Positions 59,089 to 64,000 of a stretch of 64,000 nucleotides of DNA are shown here, in pieces. The notes beneath the pieces are model-generated. The model was not told the origin of the DNA. It made no database searches and saw only the letters and a list, made by a program, of their open reading frames with translations. The DNA is from Falsiroseomonas sp051860665. Lineage in GTDB: Bacteria > Pseudomonadota > Alphaproteobacteria > Acetobacterales > Acetobacteraceae. Both the position numbers and the translations under genes were made by a program. Position 1 is the first letter of the stretch. Each line of letters starts with the position of its first letter. Where the stretch lies: assembly GCF_051860665.1 (NCBI RefSeq), contig NZ_JBHYDM010000001.1, positions 1 through 64,000 of the forward strand, given 5' to 3'.

Positions 59089-60405
59089 ATGCCAAAGCCC
59101 TTCCATCTCGGCTGGTTCCTGCAAGGCTCCTCCGTCCAGGCCTGGGGCGAGCCCTGGACCGGCGCGATCGGCCGCGACTGGCGGGTGCCCGAGCTGTTCT
59201 GCGACATCGCCCGCGCGCTGGAACGCGCCTGCTTCGACTATGTGCTGATCGAGGACAGTTCCTATGTCGGCGAAAGCTTTGGCGGGTCGCGCGAGATCTA
59301 CCTGGCCAATGGCCTGTCCGTGCCGCGCCAGGACCCGAGCGTGATCGCGACGCTGATGGCGGCGGCCACCAGCCGCATCGGCATCGTGCCGACGCTGTCC
59401 ACCTTCGCCTATCCGCCCTATCTGCTGGCCCGCCTGGTGGCGACGCTGGACCAGGTCTCCGCCGGCCGCATCGGCTGGAACATGGTGACCGGCAGCAGCG
59501 ACTATGCGGCGATGAACTACGGCATGCCGGGCATGCCGGAACACGACCTGCGCTACGACATGGCCGATGAATACATGGCCGCGGTGAATGCGCTGTGGGA
59601 CAGCTGGGAACCCGGCGCCATCCTGGCGGATACCGAAAGCGGCGTGCTGGTGGACCATACCAAGGTCCATGCCGCGAATTTCGAGGGCAAGTGGTTCCGC
59701 ACGCGCGGCCCGCTGAATTCCGGCCCCTGCGTGCAGGGCCGCCCCGTCATCGCCCAGGCCGGCGGCAGCGGGCGCGGCAAGCGCTTCGCGGCGCTGCATG
59801 CGGATACGGTGGTGGCCAGCGTGAAGGGCGTGGCCGCCATGCGCGCCTATCGCGAGGACGTGCGCGCCAGTGCGGTCGCGCAGTGGCGCAATCCGGATGA
59901 CATCAAGATCCTGTTCCTGGTGGCGCCGACGCTGGGGGAGACCATGGAGGAAGCGCAGCTGCGCAAGCGCCAGCGGCTGGCGCGGGCGGAGGCGCAGGTG
60001 CCGCTGTTCCTCGCGCATTTCGGCAAGATCACGAATATCGACTTCGGGAAATACGACCTGGATACGCCGGTGGACCAGCTGGACCTGCGCACCAATGGCC
60101 ACCAGCAGTCGCTGGACGACTTCAAGCGCGTCGCCGGCAAGCGCAGCCTGCGCGATGCCATGATGGCCTATCGCGGCACGCCCGGATCGGTGGAGCTGAC
60201 CGGCACGCCGGATGCGGTGGCCGCGCAAATGGCGGAGGCGATGCAGGAGGTGGGCGGCGACGGCTTCCTGCTCTCGCTCGGCGATGTCAGCCGGCGCAGC
60301 GTGGCGGAGATCGCGGATGGGCTGGTGCCGGCGCTGCAGGCGCGCGGCCTGGCGCGGCGCGCCTATGCCCATGCGCAGTTCCGGGACAATCTGCGGGAGT
60401 TCTGA
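59089..60405 (+). CDS. NtaA/SnaA/DszA-family FMN-dependent monooxygenase (second of pair)
   Basis: A 438-residue homologue of the previous gene but clearly diverged (MPKPFHLGWFLQGSSVQAWGEPWTG). Barrel and flavin-site segments are present: ARALERACFDYVLIEDSSYVGE, IATLMAAATSRIGIVPTLSTFAYPPYLLARLVATLDQVSAGRIGWNMVTGSSDYAAMNYG, and FLLSLGDVSRRSVAEIADGLVPALQARGLARRAYAHAQFRDNLREF. The two genes form an operon. Divergence makes different substrates, or a heterodimer, more likely than simple dosage. The substrate is unknown. Confidence 0.9.
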   Translation: MPKPFHLGWFLQGSSVQAWGEPWTGAIGRDWRVPELFCDIARALERACFDYVLIEDSSYVGESFGGSREIYLANGLSVPRQDPSVIATLMAAATSRIGIVPTLSTFAYPPYLLARLVATLDQVSAGRIGWNMVTGSSDYAAMNYGMPGMPEHDLRYDMADEYMAAVNALWDSWEPGAILADTESGVLVDHTKVHAANFEGKWFRTRGPLNSGPCVQGRPVIAQAGGSGRGKRFAALHADTVVASVKGVAAMRAYREDVRASAVAQWRNPDDIKILFLVAPTLGETMEEAQLRKRQRLARAEAQVPLFLAHFGKITNIDFGKYDLDTPVDQLDLRTNGHQQSLDDFKRVAGKRSLRDAMMAYRGTPGSVELTGTPDAVAAQMAEAMQEVGGDGFLLSLGDVSRRSVAEIADGLVPALQARGLARRAYAHAQFRDNLREF

Positions 60406-60479
60406 CATCCCGCCTCACGCCGCCTTGCGGAGGGCCAGCGGAACCGCGCCCCGCGCCGCGCGCTGCCCCAGCCTTGGGG

Positions 60480-63400
60480 ATGGGACCGCGGATGCGCGAT
60501 ACGGAAGGCCTGGATGACCCGGCGATGCCCTGCGCGGAACCGGAGGGGCTGCTGGCCGCGCGGCTGGTTCAGCGGGCGGCCGCGGGGCTGATCTTCGTCG
60601 CGCGCAGCGAAGGTCGTGCCCGGCGGCTCTACAACGCCGCCCGCGCCCTGGCGCCGTCGGGCATGGCGGTGCGGCTGCTGCCGGCCTGGGACTGCCTGCC
60701 CTATGACCGCGTCTCGCCCTCCCGCGCCGTGATGGGCCAGCGCGTGGCCGTTGCCGCCGCGCTGGCCTCGGGCGGCACCGCCGGGCTGCTGATCGGGTCC
60801 GTCGAGGCGCTGGCGCAGCGCCTGCCACGGCCCGATCCCGCCCTGTCCTTGCGGTTGCAGGCCGGTGACGTGCTGGCGGTGGAGGCGCTTCGCGAAAACC
60901 TGTTGCGGCTGGGCTATGTGCTGGATGACCGCGTCGACGACCCCGGCGAGGTCGCGTTGCGCGGCAGCGTCATCGACGTGACGCCGGCCGGCAACGAGGA
61001 CCCGCTGGCCCTGCGGCTGCGGCACGAGGCCGGGCGGCTGCTCGGCATCCATCGCTACGACATTGTCACCCAGCGCAGCCAGGAGGCGGCGGAGGCGGAA
61101 CTGGTGGTGCATCCGGCCTCCGAACTCGTGCTGCCGCCCGGCCATCCGCTGCTGGAGGCGCGGCCACCCGGGCTGGAACACGCGCTCGCCGCCTTCCGCG
61201 ACGATCTGGTGGCGCCGCTCGCGCTGTGGCCGGAGGCCGCGGTGATCCTGGATGCCGGGGCGGAGGAGGCGCTGGCGCGCCGCCGGGCGGAGGTGGCGGA
61301 AGGGTTCCGCGGCCAGGCTGCCCTGCGCCCCGCCGATGCGGCGCCGCTGCCCCCGGCCGAGGCCCTGCACCTGGATGAGGCGGGCTGGCAGGCCGCGCTG
61401 GCTGGCCGCAAGCCAGCGCAGCTGGCGGCGCCCGAAGACCCGCCAAACCCCCTTCCCGATTTCAGCCGCCAGCCGGATTCCGCGCTTCTGGCGCATGCCC
61501 GCGCGCTGCTGGAAGGCGGTGCCCGCCTGGCCGTGGCGGGCGTGCCCGGCAGCGGTCTGCGGCGGGTCGGCGCCCGGCTGGCGCAGGCGCTGGGCCTGCC
61601 CGCGCAGCCGGTGGCGGATTGGCCGGCGCTGCTGGCCCTGCCGCCCGGCAGCCTGGCCATCCTGCCAGCGCCGGCCGACCTGCCGGGCATCGCGGCGCCG
61701 GAGGCGGTGGTGCTGCCGCTGCGCCACATCCGCGCGCCGGCCGAGGCGCCGCGCGGCCCGGCCGCCGATCCGCTTTCCGCCTTCACCTTCGCCAGCCTGC
61801 AGCCGGGGGATGCGGTGATCCATGCCGAGCACGGGCTGGGCGCGCTGCGCGGCGTGCAATCGGTGGAGACCGGCGCCGCCTGCCTCGACTGCCTGAAACT
61901 CGATTACGCCGATGCGGCGCAGCTGGTGCCCTTCGACGAGCTGGACCGGCTGTGGCGCTATGGCGCGGAGACCACGGGCCTCAGCCTGGACCGGCTGGGC
62001 AGCGAGAGCTGGCCGAAGCGCCGGGCGGAGGCCGAGGCCGCGGTGGCGGAGACGGCGCGCGCCCTGCTGGTTGCCGTGCAGGCGCGGCGCCAGGCCAAGG
62101 CGCCGGTGCTCAAGGCCCCGGCCGAGGCGCTCGCAAGGGTCTTCGCGCGCTTCCCCCATGAGCTGACGCCGGACCAGGCGGCGGCGGTGGCGGCGGTGCG
62201 GGCGGATCTGGAAAGCGGTCGGCCGATGGACCGGCTGGTCTGCGGCGATGTCGGCTTCGGCAAGACGGAGGTCGCGTTGCGGGCCGCCGCCATCGCCGCG
62301 CTGGCCGGCCATCAGGTGGCGCTGCTGGCGCCCACCACGGTGCTGGTGCGCCAGCATCTGGAGAGCTTCCGCCGCCGCTTCGCCGGCACCGGCCTGCGCG
62401 TGGAGGCGCTGTCCCGCCTGACGCCGCCGGCCGAGGCGCGGGCGATCCGCGCCGCCATCGCGGCGGGCGAGGTGGCGATCGCCATCGGCACCCAGGCGCT
62501 GGCCGCAAGCGCCGTCCGCTTCGCCGACCTGTCGCTGCTGATGATCGACGAGGAACAGCGTTTCGGCGCGCGGCAGAAGGCGCAACTTCGGAAGTTGCGT
62601 GACGCCGGCGCGCCGCATGTGCTGACGCTGACCGCCACGCCGATTCCGCGCACGCTGCAGGCCGCGCTGGTCGGGCTGCGGGAGCTGAGCGTGATCGCCA
62701 CCGCCCCCGCGCGGCGCCAGCCCGTGCGCACGCTGCGCGCCACGCCGGATGATGCGCTGCTGGCCCAGGCCCTGCGGCGGGAGGCGCGGCGCGGCGGGCA
62801 GAGTTTCGTCGTCTGCCCGCGCATCGAGGATATCGACCCGCTGCGCCGGCGCATCGCGGCGCTGGTGCCGGATCTGACCCTCATCGTGGCGCATGGCGGC
62901 CTGCCGGCGGCGGAGGTGGACGAGGCGATGTTGCGCTTCGCCGAGGGCGGGGCGGATGTGCTGCTCTCGACCAACATCGTCGAGGCGGGGCTCGATGTGC
63001 CGCGCGCCAATACCATGCTGGTCTGGCGCGCCGACCGCTTCGGCCTGTCGCAGCTGCACCAGCTGCGCGGCCGCGTCGGGCGCGGGCGGGACCGTGGTGC
63101 GATCTATCTGCTGACCGATCCGGCGCAGCGGATTTCCGCCACCACCGAGGGCCGGCTGCGCACGCTGGAGGCGCTGGACCGCGTCGGCGCCGGCTTCGCC
63201 ATCAGCCTGCGCGACCTGGATCTGCGCGGCGCCGGCGAATTGCTGGGGGAGGCGCAAGCCGGGCATGTGAAGCTGGTGGGGATGGAGCTGTACCGCCACC
63301 TGATGGACCGCGCCCTGGCCGTGGCGCGGGGGGAAACGCCGCCGGAGATCTGGAGCCCGGCCCTGGCGCTCGGCGTGGATGCCTTCGTGCCGGAGGCGCA

Positions 63401-63779
63401 TGTGCCGGAGGAGGCGCTGCGCGTCGACGTCCATGCGCGGCTCAGCCGCATGCTGCGGGAGGGCGATGCGGCGGCGGTGGATGCGCTGGAGGATGAGATG
63501 GAGGACCGCTTCGGCGCGCCGCCGGAGCCCTTGCAGAACCTGTTCGCGCTGGTGCGGCTTTCCATCGATTGCCGGCGCCTCGGAATCGCGCGGCTGGAGG
63601 TGGGGCCGGCGGCGGCGGCGGCGACACCGCGGCAGGCGCCCGCCGAGCCGCCCGCCACGCTGGAACTTTCGAAGGGCCGGCTGCTGCTGCGCCAGGCGAG
63701 CGGCACGGCGGCGGAACGGCTGGCGGTGGCGCAGGCGCTGCTGGCGGCGGTGGCGCCGCTTCAGCTGGCGATCGCATAG
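60480..63779 (+). CDS. mfd: Mfd-type transcription-repair coupling factor/helicase
   Basis: A roughly 1,099-residue Mfd-like ATPase that in other bacteria displaces stalled RNA polymerase and recruits UvrAB. The start is ATG 60480 or 60492 (MRDTEGLDDPAM). In order: a UvrB-homology region (LLPAWDCLPYDRVSPSRAVMGQR, DDPGEVALRGSVIDVTPAG), the CarD-like RNA-polymerase interaction domain (GDAVIHAEHGLGALRGVQSV ... DYADAAQLVPFDELDRLWRY), the translocase with Walker A CGDVGFGKTEVALRAA, Walker B LLMIDEEQRFGARQKAQ and TATPIPRTLQAALVGLRELSVI, helicase lobe 2 (STNIVEAGLDVPRANTMLVWRADRFGLSQLHQLRGRVGR) and a C-terminal TRCF domain. It is slightly shorter than typical Mfd (about 1,150). The stop overlaps the convergent gamma-glutamyltransferase end by 19 bp. 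Confidence 0.85.
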   Translation: MGPRMRDTEGLDDPAMPCAEPEGLLAARLVQRAAAGLIFVARSEGRARRLYNAARALAPSGMAVRLLPAWDCLPYDRVSPSRAVMGQRVAVAAALASGGTAGLLIGSVEALAQRLPRPDPALSLRLQAGDVLAVEALRENLLRLGYVLDDRVDDPGEVALRGSVIDVTPAGNEDPLALRLRHEAGRLLGIHRYDIVTQRSQEAAEAELVVHPASELVLPPGHPLLEARPPGLEHALAAFRDDLVAPLALWPEAAVILDAGAEEALARRRAEVAEGFRGQAALRPADAAPLPPAEALHLDEAGWQAALAGRKPAQLAAPEDPPNPLPDFSRQPDSALLAHARALLEGGARLAVAGVPGSGLRRVGARLAQALGLPAQPVADWPALLALPPGSLAILPAPADLPGIAAPEAVVLPLRHIRAPAEAPRGPAADPLSAFTFASLQPGDAVIHAEHGLGALRGVQSVETGAACLDCLKLDYADAAQLVPFDELDRLWRYGAETTGLSLDRLGSESWPKRRAEAEAAVAETARALLVAVQARRQAKAPVLKAPAEALARVFARFPHELTPDQAAAVAAVRADLESGRPMDRLVCGDVGFGKTEVALRAAAIAALAGHQVALLAPTTVLVRQHLESFRRRFAGTGLRVEALSRLTPPAEARAIRAAIAAGEVAIAIGTQALAASAVRFADLSLLMIDEEQRFGARQKAQLRKLRDAGAPHVLTLTATPIPRTLQAALVGLRELSVIATAPARRQPVRTLRATPDDALLAQALRREARRGGQSFVVCPRIEDIDPLRRRIAALVPDLTLIVAHGGLPAAEVDEAMLRFAEGGADVLLSTNIVEAGLDVPRANTMLVWRADRFGLSQLHQLRGRVGRGRDRGAIYLLTDPAQRISATTEGRLRTLEALDRVGAGFAISLRDLDLRGAGELLGEAQAGHVKLVGMELYRHLMDRALAVARGETPPEIWSPALALGVDAFVPEAHVPEEALRVDVHARLSRMLREGDAAAVDALEDEMEDRFGAPPEPLQNLFALVRLSIDCRRLGIARLEVGPAAAAATPRQAPAEPPATLELSKGRLLLRQASGTAAERLAVAQALLAAVAPLQLAIA

Positions 63780-64000
63780 GCCGGGCGCCGGGGATCGGCG
63801 CCGGCGGCCATCAGGCCCGTCATGGGATCGGTGCGGATCGCCTCGACGCTGCCAGCGGCATAGGCCCAGTCGGGCCAGGCCTGGATCTCATGCCCCAGCG
63901 CCGCCAGCGCGGCGCGCGTTTCGGCGGGGATGCGCGATTCGACGGCGAGCTTGCGCGGGAAATACTCGAAGGGCGCGAAGGAGGAGGGGAAGGCATAGGT
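63761..64000 (-). CDS. Gamma-glutamyltransferase, C-terminal fragment (5' end outside window)
   Basis: The minus-strand frame is open from the window edge to the stop at 63761-63763 and encodes the last 79 residues. The closing sequence, an arginine-rich helix with RIPAETRAALAALGHEIQAW and DWAYAAGSVEAIRTDPMTGLMAAGADPRRPAYA, is the standard C-terminus of the gamma-glutamyltransferase (Ntn hydrolase) family, where the GLMAAxDPRR motif is highly conserved. The catalytic threonine lies outside the window. The 3' end overlaps the mfd 3' end by 19 bp. Confidence 0.85.
   Translation of the reverse strand, partial: TYAFPSSFAPFEYFPRKLAVESRIPAETRAALAALGHEIQAWPDWAYAAGSVEAIRTDPMTGLMAAGADPRRPAYAIAS

Noticed and set aside
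1..64000. Mobile elements, tRNA, rRNA or phage genes
   Set aside because: I looked for transposase, integrase and phage motifs, tRNA-like cloverleafs with CCA ends, and rRNA-like sequence, and saw none; gene order and composition are uniform apart from the RTX repeat tract.

Overview
The window reads as chromosomal DNA of a very GC-rich alphaproteobacterium. An Acetobacteraceae member of the Roseomonas type fits best. This is inferred from composition, from four orphan tripartite-tricarboxylate (Bug) receptors, from a fused MrpAB antiporter subunit and from general protein character; no rRNA or marker tree is available. I see no tRNA, rRNA, CRISPR array, insertion sequence or prophage. Almost every base is coding, with tight operons and many start/stop overlaps.

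Layout. 1-5.0 kb: the tail of a DEAD-box RNA helicase, glutaryl-CoA dehydrogenase, a Bug receptor, an FkbM-type methyltransferase and a TrmA/RlmD-type RNA methyltransferase. 5.0-9.8 kb: two tandem exported metallo-beta-lactamase-fold hydrolases, a D-2-hydroxyacid dehydrogenase, a 59-residue KGG stress protein, and a MOSC protein coupled to a VanB-type reductase. 9.8-15.1 kb: two further Bug receptors, an XRE-cupin regulator with a tandem palindromic operator, a 2-oxoglutarate dioxygenase, and an aconitase-family large/small subunit pair. 15.2-21.8 kb: a ptsN-mrpABCDEFG operon, which puts a nitrogen-PTS EIIA protein in front of a complete Na+(K+)/H+ antiporter. 22.0-31.7 kb: an eight-gene hexuronate/aldonate operon (Bug receptor, IlvD/Edd dehydratase, RraA-family protein, TRAP DctPQM, UxuA, UxuB) with a divergent GntR regulator. 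31.7-36.5 kb: a three-subunit PaoABC-like molybdenum aldehyde oxidoreductase and a YghU-type glutathione disulfide oxidoreductase.

36.7-56.2 kb is the most striking part. A hybrid HWE histidine kinase converges on one 16.7-kb gene for a protein of about 5,550 residues made almost entirely of RTX (calcium-binding GGxGxD) repeats. By eye it has about 56 modules, organised in places into higher-order units, and it ends in two copies of a serralysin-type C-terminal domain. No type I secretion genes are nearby.

56.3-64 kb: a DadA-like flavoprotein oxidase, two adjacent NtaA/DszA-type flavin monooxygenases, an Mfd-type transcription-repair coupling helicase and the 3' end of a gamma-glutamyltransferase gene.

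The whole suggests a metabolically versatile organism that scavenges organic acids and sugar acids. Gene ends are often marked by strong perfect hairpins, especially between convergent genes. Start sites below were chosen from conserved N-termini, Shine-Dalgarno sequences and overlaps; where a start is uncertain I say so.
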